Assembly (NCBI GenBank): GCA_015056045.1
Contig: SVGZ01000002.1
Span: 1 to 64,000 of the forward strand
From: Clostridiales bacterium
Lineage (GTDB): Bacteria; Bacillota; Clostridia; Christensenellales; Christensenellaceae
Length of the DNA: 64,000 nt
Direction of reading: 5' to 3'
Part shown: positions 33,537 to 42,156 of the stretch, piece by piece
Layout of the letters: every line of letters begins with the position of its first letter
Position numbering within the stretch: position 1 is the first letter of the stretch
The notes under the pieces: generated by a model
Told to the model about the DNA's origin: nothing
Seen by the model: only the letters and a program-made list of their open reading frames with translations
The model's database searches: none
Program-made: the position numbers and the translations under genes

Positions 33537-35759
33537 TTGGAAAAAACAATTTTTGAACTGATAAAAAAAGAAAAGAGCATTGCGGAAAAAGACATCCGCA
33601 TGATCACGGGCATTGCACCCGGAGATCTGAAAGAGATTATCATTACGCTCGAAAATAAGGGAGAGATCGTCCGTACACGCAGGGGAAAGCTTATGCTGCC
33701 GGAATATGCGGATTGTTACCGCGGAATCCTTGAGGTAAAAAGAGCAGGCTTTGGCTTTGTTTTAACGCCTGATGGGGATATTTTTGTCCGGAAAAATGAC
33801 CTGCACGGTGCTTTGAACGGTGAAGAAGTCATGGTTCGCTTGCTTGAAGGCAGTCGTGGTGACAGCAGAGAAGGCGAAGTTATCCGCATCATTGCGCATG
33901 GACCGTATGTTGTGACGGGGATCGTCCGCCACGATGATGAAGGTCCCTATGTTTTGCCGGATGACAGAACCGTCGGCAAGATCTTCCTCGTGAAAAACGA
34001 TCCTGCGGCACAGGATGAAAATATCGTTATTGCGGAAGTCTTAAAACGCAGCGAAAGAGGCATTTTTGGCAGAGTAACGGAAGTTTTAGGGCAAAAAGGC
34101 GAACAGGGCGTTGATATTTTGGCGATCGCCAAGCGATTTGGCCTGGAACAGGGCTTCAGAAAAGAAGTCATGGAAGAAGTCAAACACATTCCGCAGGAAG
34201 TCAGCAAAAAAGACCTCGCCGGAAGACATACGCTTTTTGACAAGAAGATCATAACGATCGACGGAGAAACGGCAAAAGACCTCGACGATGCGATCTCGAT
34301 CGAACATCTTGAAAACGGCAACAGGCTTCTTGGCGTTCATATTGCGGATGTTTCGCATTATGTCCGCGAAGGCACGGCTCTTGATAAAGAGGCTTTAAAG
34401 CGAGGAACAAGCGTTTATCTTTTAGACAGAGTCATCCCGATGCTCCCGAAAGAGCTTTCAAACGGCATTTGTTCGCTCAACGAAGCGGAAACAAGGCTTG
34501 CACTTTCCTGTTTTATGGAATTTGACCAGAGCGGCAGAGTTGTGCATTGTGATGTCGAAAAAACGGCGATCCGCAGTATTCACCGCATGACCTATACGGC
34601 GGCAAATGCAATGATCGAAGGCGACAGCGAAGTGATCGCAGAATACCGCGATATTTATGACGAACTCATGGAGATGCACGCACTCGCCATGCAGATCAGA
34701 AACATTCGCCATGAAAACGGCAGTGTCGATTTTGAAATGCCGGAAGCGGAGATCGTCCTCGATGAAAATGGCGTGCCGATCCGCATTGGTTTAAGACAGC
34801 GCGGTGAAGCGGAAATGCTCATCGAAGATTTTATGGTCAAAGCGAACGAATGTGTTGCGGAAAAATTCTCGCAGTTTCCGTTCCTTTACCGTGTGCATGA
34901 AAAGCCTTCCTATGAAAAAGTCCATGCCCTGAGCGAATTTTTGGTCAACTTCGGCATCAATATCGGCGACAGTTTAACGGGAAAAGATGCACAGCGCATT
35001 TTGGCACAGGTCAGCGGAACAAGTGCGGAGGCTGTCATCAATACAGTCGTTCTGCGTTCGATGCAGAAAGCACGCTATGCGACGGTCAACCTTGGACATT
35101 TTGGTCTGGCTTCGGAGGCATACAGCCATTTCACTTCACCGATTCGCCGTTATCCCGATTTACAGATCCACCGCATTATCAGCGAATACCTTGCGGGTGA
35201 CCTTGATAAAAAACGGATCGGACATTACGATGCGATCCTGACAACGGTTGCCAACAGCACGAGCGAAAGCGAAGTCAAAGCCGTTGAAGCGGAACGCAAG
35301 GTTGACGATATCAAAAAAGCGCAGTATATGGCGAAGCATATCGGCGAGAAATTCGAAGGTATCGTTTCGGGTGTTGCGGCAACGGCGATTTTTGTCGAAT
35401 TGCCGAATACTGTTGAAGGCGTTGTTCCGCTGGCAGAGATCCGTGATGATTATTACGAGGTCATTGAGCGGCAGCATTGCATTGTCGGCAGCAGAACCGG
35501 CAGAAAGATCACTTTGGGAGACAGCGTCCGCATCAGCGTGATCGATGCTGACCCGGAAACCGGCAGAGTTGAGTTTGCCCTTGTCACAAAAGACAGACCT
35601 TATGTCAAATACCGCGGAAACCGAACTGAGGAAAAACAGAAAACCTCTTTTGAGAAAAAAAGAAAACCGCAGGAAAAACGCAGCCCGAAGCCTTTTTACA
35701 AAGATGCCTATAAAAAGAGCAGCGGCAAAAAGAAACGCAAAGGCGCTGTTCATAAATAA
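33537..35759 (+). CDS. rnr: Ribonuclease R
   Basis: This 740-residue 3'-5' exoribonuclease degrades structured RNA and, with tmRNA-SmpB, nonstop mRNAs. Its domains are an N-terminal helix-turn-helix (about 1-60), cold-shock domains (65-220) and an RNB catalytic domain (about 240-570) with the acidic cluster TAKDLDDA. An S1 domain (about 620-700) and a Lys/Arg-rich tail of about 45 residues follow. The start is TTG 33537 after GAGG. Position directly before smpB and ssrA fits its role in trans-translation. Confidence 0.95.
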   Translation: MEKTIFELIKKEKSIAEKDIRMITGIAPGDLKEIIITLENKGEIVRTRRGKLMLPEYADCYRGILEVKRAGFGFVLTPDGDIFVRKNDLHGALNGEEVMVRLLEGSRGDSREGEVIRIIAHGPYVVTGIVRHDDEGPYVLPDDRTVGKIFLVKNDPAAQDENIVIAEVLKRSERGIFGRVTEVLGQKGEQGVDILAIAKRFGLEQGFRKEVMEEVKHIPQEVSKKDLAGRHTLFDKKIITIDGETAKDLDDAISIEHLENGNRLLGVHIADVSHYVREGTALDKEALKRGTSVYLLDRVIPMLPKELSNGICSLNEAETRLALSCFMEFDQSGRVVHCDVEKTAIRSIHRMTYTAANAMIEGDSEVIAEYRDIYDELMEMHALAMQIRNIRHENGSVDFEMPEAEIVLDENGVPIRIGLRQRGEAEMLIEDFMVKANECVAEKFSQFPFLYRVHEKPSYEKVHALSEFLVNFGINIGDSLTGKDAQRILAQVSGTSAEAVINTVVLRSMQKARYATVNLGHFGLASEAYSHFTSPIRRYPDLQIHRIISEYLAGDLDKKRIGHYDAILTTVANSTSESEVKAVEAERKVDDIKKAQYMAKHIGEKFEGIVSGVAATAIFVELPNTVEGVVPLAEIRDDYYEVIERQHCIVGSRTGRKITLGDSVRISVIDADPETGRVEFALVTKDRPYVKYRGNRTEEKQKTSFEKKRKPQEKRSPKPFYKDAYKKSSGKKKRKGAVHK

Positions 35760-35797
35760 TTTGGAATTTTATCATTTCATCTGCGGAAAGCATATGG

Positions 35798-35803
35798 TAT
35801 AAT
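35798..35803 (+). promoter_or_regulatory. Extended -10 promoter element of smpB
   Basis: TGGTATAAT is an extended -10 (hexamer 35798-35803) with only a weak -35 (TTTCAT, 17 bp upstream). It lies 32 bases before the smpB start. Confidence 0.5.
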
Positions 35804-35834
35804 AAGATAGAAATAGCGGAAAGGAGACTGCCAC

Positions 35835-36308
35835 GTGGCGCAGAGCGGCGTTAAGATCATTGCGAAAAACAAAAAAGCATATCACGATTTTTTCATCGAC
35901 GAGACCTATGAGGCAGGGATCTCACTCGCAGGAACGGAAGTAAAATCCATCCGCGGCGGCAAAGTCAACATGCGTGACTGCTTTGCACAGGTCAAGGATG
36001 GCGAGCTGTTTGTCTATAATATGCACATCAGCCCCTATGAACAGGGAAATATTTTCAACCGTGACCCGATGCGTGTGCGGAAGCTCCTGATGCATAAGCG
36101 CGAGATCGCAAGGCTTTTGGGTCTTGTATCTCGTGATGGGTATTCTCTCATCCCGACGAGCATTTACTTAAAAAAAGGGCTCGTCAAAATCGAGCTCGGG
36201 CTTGCAAAGGGCAAAAAGAATTACGACAAACGCGAAAGCGCAAAAGAGCGCGATGCGAAACGTGATATCGATAAACACCTGAAGCGCAGCCAGAGGACTG
36301 AAGCCTGA
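35835..36308 (+). CDS. smpB: tmRNA-binding protein SmpB
   Basis: This 157-residue protein binds tmRNA and escorts it to stalled ribosomes. The family core [35 protein letters not shown] spans residues 11-45. HPYEQG-like ISPYEQGN and the Lys-rich helical tail ending [14 protein letters not shown] are also present. It starts at GTG 35835 behind AAAGGAG. The tmRNA gene begins five bases after its stop codon. Confidence 0.97.
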   Translation: MAQSGVKIIAKNKKAYHDFFIDETYEAGISLAGTEVKSIRGGKVNMRDCFAQVKDGELFVYNMHISPYEQGNIFNRDPMRVRKLLMHKREIARLLGLVSRDGYSLIPTSIYLKKGLVKIELGLAKGKKNYDKRESAKERDAKRDIDKHLKRSQRTEA

Positions 36309-36313
36309 CACTT

Positions 36314-36672
36314 GGGGGTGTACTTGGCTTTCGACGGGGTTCATTGAGGACGGATAAGCAGGCGGCAGACCCCGGATCTGCCTTAAAAGCTGGGAATTAA
36401 AATTAAACGCTAATAACAATTACGAATTAGCTGCTGCGTAACGCAGCGCCGTCACGCCCGGAATCTCCCGATGTTCCGGTGCCTGGCGTCAATTTAATCG
36501 GGAAACCGCTTTATTTTCGGCCTTTGGAATAAAGAGAGGACAAAGAAGGCTGCCCGGAGCGAATCCAGCAAAAGAGGAGTCGCCGAGGAAAGATCAAAAT
36601 TTTTTGCTAAGCTTGTAGAAAGTTCGTTGGCAGGGATTTCGGACAGGGGTTCAACTCCCCTCATCTCCACCA
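36314..36672 (+). ncRNA. ssrA: Transfer-messenger RNA
   Basis: This 359-nt single-piece tmRNA rescues stalled ribosomes. The 5' end (GGGGGTGTACTTGGCTTTCG) pairs with the 3' CATCTCC to form the acceptor stem, and ACCA is encoded. The T arm GGGGTTCAACTCCCC lies just before the 3' end. The tag reading frame starts at GCT about 85 bases in and encodes ANNNYELAAA followed by TAA, ending with the Ala residues expected for a protease-recognition tag. It is adjacent to smpB as in many Firmicutes. Confidence 0.97.
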
Positions 36673-36694
36673 GCAGCGTGACGCTGCACCCAAT

Positions 36695-36730
36695 ATCGCA
36701 ATTCACTTTTGTGGGTTGCGATGTTTTTAT
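36695..36730 (+). terminator. Terminator of ssrA
   Basis: A 12-bp stem (ATCGCAATTCAC with GTGGGTTGCGAT, two G-U pairs) with a TTTT loop is followed by GTTTTTATT. The rest of 36731-37008 holds only a doubtful 60-codon open frame (36773-36955) of no recognisable family, and the luxS promoter region. Confidence 0.8.
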
Positions 36731-36985
36731 TCCCGAAAGCAAGCTTATCTTTTTGCCGATAAATGCAAAAAAATGGAGGAGATGGAGTATTTGCTTCGCA
36801 AAAACTCCACGAGTTTTCCTTCGGAAAAGCTCGCTGTGTTGATGGCAGAAGAAGCCGAAAAACGAGGAGATCTCTTTCTTTTAGTGTATCAAAATGAAGA
36901 AGCAAGCATAGCTTTTGCGAAGAAAATGGTCATGAAATGGTCATGCGGAAAATAGAAGAAATGTTTTGCTGCATCAAAATTCCCC

Positions 36986-37014
36986 TCGAAATACGACTGA
37001 CGTTATGCTACAAT
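36986..37014 (+). promoter_or_regulatory. Promoter of luxS
   Basis: TCGAAA (36986-36991), a 17-bp spacer and TACAAT (37009-37014) lie about 30 bases before the luxS start. Confidence 0.55.
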
Positions 37015-37046
37015 AAAGCTATCTGAATGAACGAAAAGGAATTACC

Positions 37047-37514
37047 ATGGAAAGAATAGAAAGCTTCAAAGTCAATCACCTCGTTCTGGAACCGGGACTC
37101 TATGTTTCCAGAAGAGACAGAAAAGAAGGCGTCTGCGTCACAACATTCGACCTGCGTATTACTGCGCCGAATAAAGAACCTGTCATCGATATGCCGGCAT
37201 TGCATACGATCGAGCATCTTGGCGCGACATTCCTCCGCAACAGCGCTGAAAAAGAAAATATCGTCTATTTCGGGCCTATGGGCTGCAGAACGGGCTGTTA
37301 TCTGCTTGTTTTCGGCGAAAAAACTTCGGAAGAGATTTATCCGCTCGTGATGGAAATGTGCGAGTTTATTCTGAATTTTGAAGGTGATATCCCCGGTGCA
37401 GCACCTGAACAGTGCGGCAACTGGAGTGAACAGAGTCTCCCGATGGCGAAATATTACATCAGAAAATATAAAAAGGCACTTGAAGAAAATAAAAATTTCG
37501 TCTATCTCCCGTAA
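37047..37514 (+). CDS. luxS: S-ribosylhomocysteine lyase LuxS
   Basis: This 155-residue metalloenzyme cleaves S-ribosylhomocysteine to homocysteine and DPD, the precursor of autoinducer-2, in the activated methyl cycle. The metal site HTIEH is at residues 53-57, with the catalytic Cys in GPMGCRTGCY near 82-86 and the second metal ligand Cys in EQCGNWS. Length is typical. It is monocistronic, with its own promoter and terminator. No pfs or mtn gene is nearby. Confidence 0.97.
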   Translation: MERIESFKVNHLVLEPGLYVSRRDRKEGVCVTTFDLRITAPNKEPVIDMPALHTIEHLGATFLRNSAEKENIVYFGPMGCRTGCYLLVFGEKTSEEIYPLVMEMCEFILNFEGDIPGAAPEQCGNWSEQSLPMAKYYIRKYKKALEENKNFVYLP

Positions 37515-37526
37515 TAAGGGTTCTCG

Positions 37527-37561
37527 GAGCGTTTTGGCAAAAAGCCGATAACGCTCTTTTT
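37527..37561 (+). terminator. Terminator of luxS
   Basis: GAGCGTT pairs with AACGCTC; an inner TTGGC/GCCGA helix extends it, and TTTTT follows. Confidence 0.75.
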
Positions 37562-37634
37562 ATGCAATGCTATCGGTTGCTTTTTGTATAAAAATGCAGT
37601 ATCATCTCATTGGAAGAAAATGAGGTGAATTCTG

Positions 37635-38330
37635 ATGAAAAAAGATTTTTTAAAGGGAATGAAGAGCGGTATTCCGATCGGCGTCGGTTACCTGACTGTT
37701 TCCTTTGGTTTTGGGATATTGGCAGCGCAGTACGGCTTTTCGATCCTGCAGGCAGCGGCAATTTCCGCTTCAAACCTGACTTCAGCAGGGCAAGCGGCAG
37801 GTGTTGCGATCATTGCGGCAGGCGGAACCTTGATCGAACTGATTTTGACGCAGCTCGTTATCAACCTGCGCTATTCGCTGATGGGCATTTCCCTTTCGCA
37901 AAAGCTGGATCCTTCGTTTTCGACAATGCATAGATTCATCACGGCTTTCGGCATTACGGATGAGGTTTTTGCCGTGTCATATGCACAGCCATTTCTCATC
38001 ACGCCGGCATTTATGTATGGGATCATCCTTGTTTCCTTCGTCGGCTGGGTTTTGGGTACTGTTCTCGGCGCATCGGCAGGGCATTTCCTGCCCGAAGCGA
38101 TCATCAGCGCGATGGGCATTGCGCTTTACGGGATGTTTCTCGCCATCATTATTCCGCCGGCAAAGAAAGAAAAGAGCGTTCTTTTTGTTATTTCGCTGAC
38201 GGCTGTGATCAGCGTAGTCTTTTATTATCTCTTGCCGATGGTCACGAGCGGTTTTTCCGTCATCATCAGCGCAGTTGCAGCATCGCTTATTGCGGCATGG
38301 CTTTTCCCGGTAAAGGAGGATGAAGAATGA
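37635..38330 (+). CDS. azlC: AzlC-family branched-chain amino acid exporter, large subunit
   Basis: This 231-residue membrane protein has seven to eight hydrophobic helices. It carries the family opening GMKSGIPIGVGYLTVSFGFGILA and the NLRYSLMGISLS and FGITDEVFAVSY segments. With AzlD it exports branched-chain or related amino acids. The ATG follows GAGGTG. Its stop overlaps the azlD start by four bases. Confidence 0.92.
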   Translation: MKKDFLKGMKSGIPIGVGYLTVSFGFGILAAQYGFSILQAAAISASNLTSAGQAAGVAIIAAGGTLIELILTQLVINLRYSLMGISLSQKLDPSFSTMHRFITAFGITDEVFAVSYAQPFLITPAFMYGIILVSFVGWVLGTVLGASAGHFLPEAIISAMGIALYGMFLAIIIPPAKKEKSVLFVISLTAVISVVFYYLLPMVTSGFSVIISAVAASLIAAWLFPVKEDEE

Positions 38331-38626
38331 GCTTTTTTGTTTATCTTCTCGCCATGGCAGGCGTGACCTATCTCATCCGCATGATCCCCTTTGTCGCCTT
38401 CAGGAAAAAGATCAAATCGCCTTTTTTGAAAAGCCTCCTGCACTATATTCCTTATGCGGTTCTGGCGGCAATGACGATCCCGGCAATTTTTTATTCGACG
38501 GGAAGCGTCCTAACTTCGGTCATCGGAACTGTCGTGGCAGTCGTTTTGGCCTATTTTGATCTTCCGCTTATCGTTGTTGCGCTTGCAGCGGCAGCTGCAG
38601 CGCTTATTTCGGGCTTTATATTCTGA
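38327..38626 (+). CDS. azlD: AzlD-family branched-chain amino acid exporter, small subunit
   Basis: This 99-residue membrane protein has three to four helices and typical AzlD features: GVTYLIRMIPFVAFRKKIKSPFLKSLLHYIPYAVLAAMTIPAIFYS near its N-terminal half. It starts in the ATGA overlap with azlC. The same two-subunit transporter is inferred. Confidence 0.92.
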   Translation: MSFFVYLLAMAGVTYLIRMIPFVAFRKKIKSPFLKSLLHYIPYAVLAAMTIPAIFYSTGSVLTSVIGTVVAVVLAYFDLPLIVVALAAAAAALISGFIF

Positions 38627-38730
38627 AAGAAAGTCTGTTCTCAAAATGTTTACTTTATTTCATATATGGCTTGTGGTAGAATATATAGGCACGCGAATTT
38701 GCGGATGCATTTTTTAAGGTGGACAAGGGA

Positions 38731-39348
38731 ATGACAGAAATACTCGTTTGCATTTTGATCGGTTACCTGATCGGGACTTTAAGCCCTTCGGCGATCATCG
38801 GAAAGATCAAACATATCAACCTGAAAAAAGAAGGCACGGGCAACCTTGGCGCAATGAATACCATGCTTATGGTCGGCAAACGCTTTGGTGCGCTTGTCAT
38901 GTTTTTTGATATTTTAAAGGCTTTTCTTGCGGTAAAATTGGCACAGAAAATTTACCCTGCGTTTTATCTTGCAGGGATCATCACAGGCGCTTCGGCAGTT
39001 GTCGGCCATGTTTATCCGTTTTATATGCATTTTAAAGGCGGCAAAGGTTTAGCTGCGTTTGGCGGTGCGATCCTTGCCTTAAAACCGGGTCTCTTCCTCT
39101 TCCTTCTGAGCCTCGGCTTTGGGCTCATGCTGATCTTCAATTACAGCGTGGCCTTGCCCATGAGTGCAGGCGTTTTATTCCCGATCATTTACGGCTTCCA
39201 GACAAAAGACCTGGCAACGATCCTGATTGCTGTTTTTATGAGTGCGCTCATCATCATCAAACACGCAAGCAACATTACCAAAGCAAAAGAGGGCAAAGAC
39301 AACAAAGTCCGCGAATATTTAAGCAAAAATTTCGGCAAAAAGAAATAA
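38731..39348 (+). CDS. plsY: Glycerol-3-phosphate acyltransferase PlsY
   Basis: This 205-residue membrane acyltransferase transfers the acyl group of acyl-phosphate (made by PlsX) to glycerol-3-phosphate. The signature segments GTLSPSAIIGK (14-24), KEGTGNLGAMNTM (33-45) and HFKGGKGLAAFGG (about 93-105) are intact, among about five helices. ATG 38731 is taken with AAGGTGG upstream; a GTG at 38719 is an alternative. A TGGTAGAAT extended -10 lies at 38674-38682. The C-terminus is basic. Confidence 0.93.
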   Translation: MTEILVCILIGYLIGTLSPSAIIGKIKHINLKKEGTGNLGAMNTMLMVGKRFGALVMFFDILKAFLAVKLAQKIYPAFYLAGIITGASAVVGHVYPFYMHFKGGKGLAAFGGAILALKPGLFLFLLSLGFGLMLIFNYSVALPMSAGVLFPIIYGFQTKDLATILIAVFMSALIIIKHASNITKAKEGKDNKVREYLSKNFGKKK

Positions 39349-39350
39349 AC

Positions 39351-39378
39351 AAAGGGAACGAGTGATCGTTCCTTTTTT
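39351..39378 (+). terminator. Terminator of plsY
   Basis: GGAACGA (39355-39361) pairs with TCGTTCC (39366-39372) around GTGA, followed by TTTTTT. The next promoter, TGGTATAAT at 39384-39392, lies just after it. Confidence 0.8.
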
Positions 39379-39440
39379 GTTTATGGTATAATAAATTTAC
39401 AGCAAGAGGAATGACCAACAACAAAATTGCGAGGTCAGAA

Positions 39441-40781
39441 ATGAAAATACTTGTCTTAAACGGAAGCCCAAAAGGCGAAATGAGCATCACATTGCAGACG
39501 GTGCAATATCTTTCTATGCTTCATCCGGAGCATACCTTTGAAATACAGAACGTCGGCGCACAGATAAGGCTTTTGGAACGGGATTTCACATGGATCAAAA
39601 CCGCACTCGAATCGGCAGATATGCTGCTGTTTTCCTATCCGGTCTATACTTTTATCGCACCGTATCAGCTGCACCGCTTTATTGAGCTGATGAAGGCTTC
39701 GGGTATTTCTTTTGCGGGGAAATTTGCCGCACAGCTCACGACCTCGAAGCATTTTTACGATGTAACGGCGCATCGCTATATCAAAGACAACTGCCTTGAT
39801 ATGGGGATGAAATACCTTGGCGGTCTTTCAGCAGATATGGAAGACCTTTTATCCGAAAAGGGCAGAAAAGAAGCGGAAGCTTTCTTCCGTCATATCATGT
39901 TCTGCGCTGAAAAAGATATTTTTGAAAAGCTGCCGGAAAAGAAAACAGAGGCAAAGAAAATGCCTGTTTCCGTTCCCGAAAGCCATGGCGAAAAGACGGG
40001 CGATATCGTCATCATCACAGATGCAGGCGAAGAAGAGGAAAACCTCCGCCGCATGATCGCGCGTTTTTCCGCAGTTTCAAAATACCGGACACGCATCGTC
40101 AATATCGGGGAATACCCTTTCCGTGGCGGCTGTCTTGGCTGTTTCAACTGCGCTGTTTCGGGAAAATGCATTTATACAGACGGTTTTGACGAATTTCTGC
40201 GTGAAAAGATACAGAAAGCAAATGCGATCGTCTATGCCTATACCGTTCGCGATCACTCCATGGGTTCACGTTTTAAGCTCTATGATGACAGGCAGTTTTG
40301 CAACGGGCATAGAACAGTGACCATAGGTATGCCCGTTGGTTATCTTGTTTCGGGCGACCTTTCGGGAGAAGAAAACCTCCGCATGATCATGGAAGCTCGC
40401 GCACAGGTCGGCGGTAATTTCCTTTCGGGGATCGCTTCGGATGCAGATGATCCCGATAGAGAAATCGACATCTTGGCGGAAAAGCTCGCTTATGCGCTTG
40501 AAAATGCCTATACACAGCCGCAGAATTTTTATGGCATTGGCGGCATGAAGATCTTCAGAGACCTGATCTGGCAGATGCGCGGCATGATGCGTGCAGACCA
40601 TAAATTCTATAAAGCACACAGGCAATATGATTTTCCGCAGAAAAAACCTTTTAAGGCGCTTGCGATGTATGCTGTCGGTGCGTTGATCGCAAACCCGAAG
40701 ATAAAAGCAAAAATGGGCAACAGGATGAACGAAGGAATGCTCATGCCCTATAAAAAGGTTTTGGACGATTTGAAAAAATAA
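39441..40781 (+). CDS. Two-domain flavodoxin-like NAD(P)H oxidoreductase with Cys cluster
   Basis: This 446-residue protein contains two consecutive flavodoxin-like (NADPH-dependent FMN reductase type) modules. The first opens MKILVLNGSPKGEMSIT (phosphate loop, residues 1-17) with SYPVYTFIAPYQLHRFIE. The second spans about 190-390, with GGCLGCFNCAVSGKC near 235-248, a C-x2-C-x2-C-x5-C cluster like that of iron-sulfur flavoproteins. The substrate is unknown; electron transfer or quinone or nitro-reduction is plausible. ATG 39441 follows GCGAGG; a longer reading from 39411 lacks a site. The fused arrangement is less usual than single-domain relatives. Confidence 0.8.
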   Translation: MKILVLNGSPKGEMSITLQTVQYLSMLHPEHTFEIQNVGAQIRLLERDFTWIKTALESADMLLFSYPVYTFIAPYQLHRFIELMKASGISFAGKFAAQLTTSKHFYDVTAHRYIKDNCLDMGMKYLGGLSADMEDLLSEKGRKEAEAFFRHIMFCAEKDIFEKLPEKKTEAKKMPVSVPESHGEKTGDIVIITDAGEEEENLRRMIARFSAVSKYRTRIVNIGEYPFRGGCLGCFNCAVSGKCIYTDGFDEFLREKIQKANAIVYAYTVRDHSMGSRFKLYDDRQFCNGHRTVTIGMPVGYLVSGDLSGEENLRMIMEARAQVGGNFLSGIASDADDPDREIDILAEKLAYALENAYTQPQNFYGIGGMKIFRDLIWQMRGMMRADHKFYKAHRQYDFPQKKPFKALAMYAVGALIANPKIKAKMGNRMNEGMLMPYKKVLDDLKK

Positions 40782-40838
40782 AAAAGCATAAAGCCTCTTG
40801 ATTTTTCGCATACTAAAGAAAAAAGAGAGGTCACAAAT

Positions 40839-41507
40839 ATGTTCAAACATGAAAAACAGTTATTTCATCCCGTTGCGGTCGAACGCCCGAACCCACAGTA
40901 TGCCGTTCTTTTGCAGGAGCAGCTCGGCGGAGGCAACGGTGAATTAAAAGCGGCAATGCAGTATATGTCGCAGAGTTTCCGCATCAAAGATCCCGAGATC
41001 AAAGACCTTTTCCTTGATATTGCTGCGGAAGAGCTCGGGCACATGGAAATGGTTGCACAGACGATCAACCTCTTAAACGGACACGAGGTCAATGCGTTGG
41101 GTGTACCGGCAGGCGAAATTCAGACGCACGTTATCCTTGGGTTATCGCCCGGTCTGATCAATGCTTCGGGCTATTCCTGGACGGGTGATTACGTCACCGT
41201 TACGGGCGATTTGGCGGCAGATCTGCTTTCCAATATTGCCTCGGAGCAGCGTGCCAAAGTCGTTTATGAATACCTTTACAGGCAGATCGGCGATAAAAAA
41301 GTCAGGGAAACGATTGATTTCCTTTTGAACAGGGAAGAAGCGCACAATGCGATGTTCCGCGAAGCCTTTAACAAGATCCAGGAAAGCGATTCGAACAGAG
41401 ATTTCGGTACAACGCAGGCTGCAAAGATGTATTTCAGCATGTCGGAACCTTCGCCCAAAGACAGCCGATTCACCAGCGTAGAGGCAAACCCGCCGTCATT
41501 TAAGTAA
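40839..41507 (+). CDS. Manganese catalase family protein (CotJC-like)
   Basis: This 222-residue ferritin-like dimanganese catalase disproportionates hydrogen peroxide. Metal-ligand motifs are Glu35 in GELKAAMQYMSQ, Glu65-His68 in EELGHME, and the pair in NREEAHNAMFREAF (about 167-180). The middle carries the family segment GASGYSWTGDYV-like INASGYSWTGDYVTVTGDLAADLLSNIASEQRAK. Length matches the short CotJC type found in spore coats and vegetative cells of Clostridia. It is a lone gene with a strong terminator, part of the duplicated 29-bp element. Confidence 0.92.
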   Translation: MFKHEKQLFHPVAVERPNPQYAVLLQEQLGGGNGELKAAMQYMSQSFRIKDPEIKDLFLDIAAEELGHMEMVAQTINLLNGHEVNALGVPAGEIQTHVILGLSPGLINASGYSWTGDYVTVTGDLAADLLSNIASEQRAKVVYEYLYRQIGDKKVRETIDFLLNREEAHNAMFREAFNKIQESDSNRDFGTTQAAKMYFSMSEPSPKDSRFTSVEANPPSFK

Positions 41508-41519
41508 AAAAATAAGCAA

Positions 41520-41548
41520 AAAGACGACCGATAAAGGTCGTCTTTGTT
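41520..41548. repeat. 29-bp direct repeat, left copy (terminator of the manganese catalase gene)
   Basis: A 10-bp perfect stem (AAAGACGACC / GGTCGTCTTT) with a GATAAA loop and trailing GTT functions as the catalase terminator. It recurs base for base at 42142-42170 in the same orientation. The loop sequence shows the copies are direct, not inverted. Confidence 0.9.
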
Positions 41549-41552
41549 GTTA

Positions 41553-41765
41553 TCAGAAAATATTATCATCCGGGAAATGCTCCATGATTTCTTCGACACG
41601 GCAGGAAAGAATGTTGCAGAGTTTGTCTATGGTGTTGATCTCAACATTTTTATTCTTGCGTAATCGGTCAAGCTGCGAACGATTGATATGATGATGCGTA
41701 TAGAGATCATACTGGCTGATACCGCGTTTTTTCATTGTTTCCCATAAGCGGTCATATTTGATCAT
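41553..41765 (-). CDS. Small XRE/Cro-type HTH regulator
   Basis: This 70-residue single-domain DNA-binding protein has an opening MIKYDRLWETMKKRGISQYDLYTHHHINRSQLDRLRKNKN and a later TIDKLCNILSCRVEEIMEH. This is the Cro/C1-type HTH_26 pattern. ATG 41765 is chosen for GGAG at the right distance. It is divergent from the small AT-rich ORF at 41866, with a palindrome between them, so it probably regulates that gene and itself. It lies inside the segment bounded by the 29-bp repeats; mobile-element control is possible. Confidence 0.85.
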   Translation of the reverse strand: MIKYDRLWETMKKRGISQYDLYTHHHINRSQLDRLRKNKNVEINTIDKLCNILSCRVEEIMEHFPDDNIF

Positions 41766-41789
41766 ACGCATCTCCTCTCTTGCAAAAGC

Positions 41790-41852
41790 TTGACTTTTTA
41801 TCATTATCTCTATAAAATGCAAATTATAATAGTGTTCGCATAACGACACTAT
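41790..41852 (+). promoter_or_regulatory. Promoter and candidate operator of the small ORF
   Basis: TTGACT (41790-41795), a 17-bp spacer and TAAAAT (41813-41818) drive rightward. Just downstream, ATAGTGT (41829-41835) and ACACTAT (41846-41852) form an inverted repeat, a natural binding site for the divergent HTH protein. Confidence 0.6.
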
Positions 41853-41865
41853 AGGGAGATGAATA

Positions 41866-42156
41866 ATGAATAGCAATGTTGAAGAGCGTGTATATGATAG
41901 CTTGATTGGCATATTGGTTGAACCTATATCGGGCATTGAAGACGCATTTAGGTCAGGTTCTGATTGTGATAGAAAATACGAAGAGATATATGCATTATAT
42001 ACAAGAATAAAACAAGCAACAAATCAGGAAATCGTTCATCTTGATTTAGATAGAATAATAGATTTGATGTTAGAAATTCAAAGAATTCTGTGTTACAAAA
42101 TGTTTCGTTATGGTGTAATGTATGAATGTTTAAATAATAATAAAGACGACCGATAA
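41866..42156 (+). CDS. Small AT-rich protein of unknown function in the repeat-flanked module
   Basis: This 96-residue helical protein has no confident family assignment; it loosely recalls small phage or mobile-element proteins. It starts at ATG 41866 after AGGGAG. Base composition is clearly more AT-rich than neighbouring genes, which suggests transfer. The final codons (GAC GAC CGA TAA) lie inside the right 29-bp repeat, with the stop in the terminator loop, so the C-terminus appears to have been set by the joining event. Confidence 0.7.
   Translation: MNSNVEERVYDSLIGILVEPISGIEDAFRSGSDCDRKYEEIYALYTRIKQATNQEIVHLDLDRIIDLMLEIQRILCYKMFRYGVMYECLNNNKDDR

Noticed and set aside
36773-36955. A 60-codon open frame after tmRNA
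   Set aside because: The spacing of its purine-rich upstream sequence to the ATG is too short, it matches no family I know, and it overlaps no conserved order; kept only as a remark.
36986-37514. luxS as part of a quorum-sensing operon
   Set aside because: It is monocistronic with its own terminator and no receptor or sensor genes nearby; a metabolic role is sufficient.
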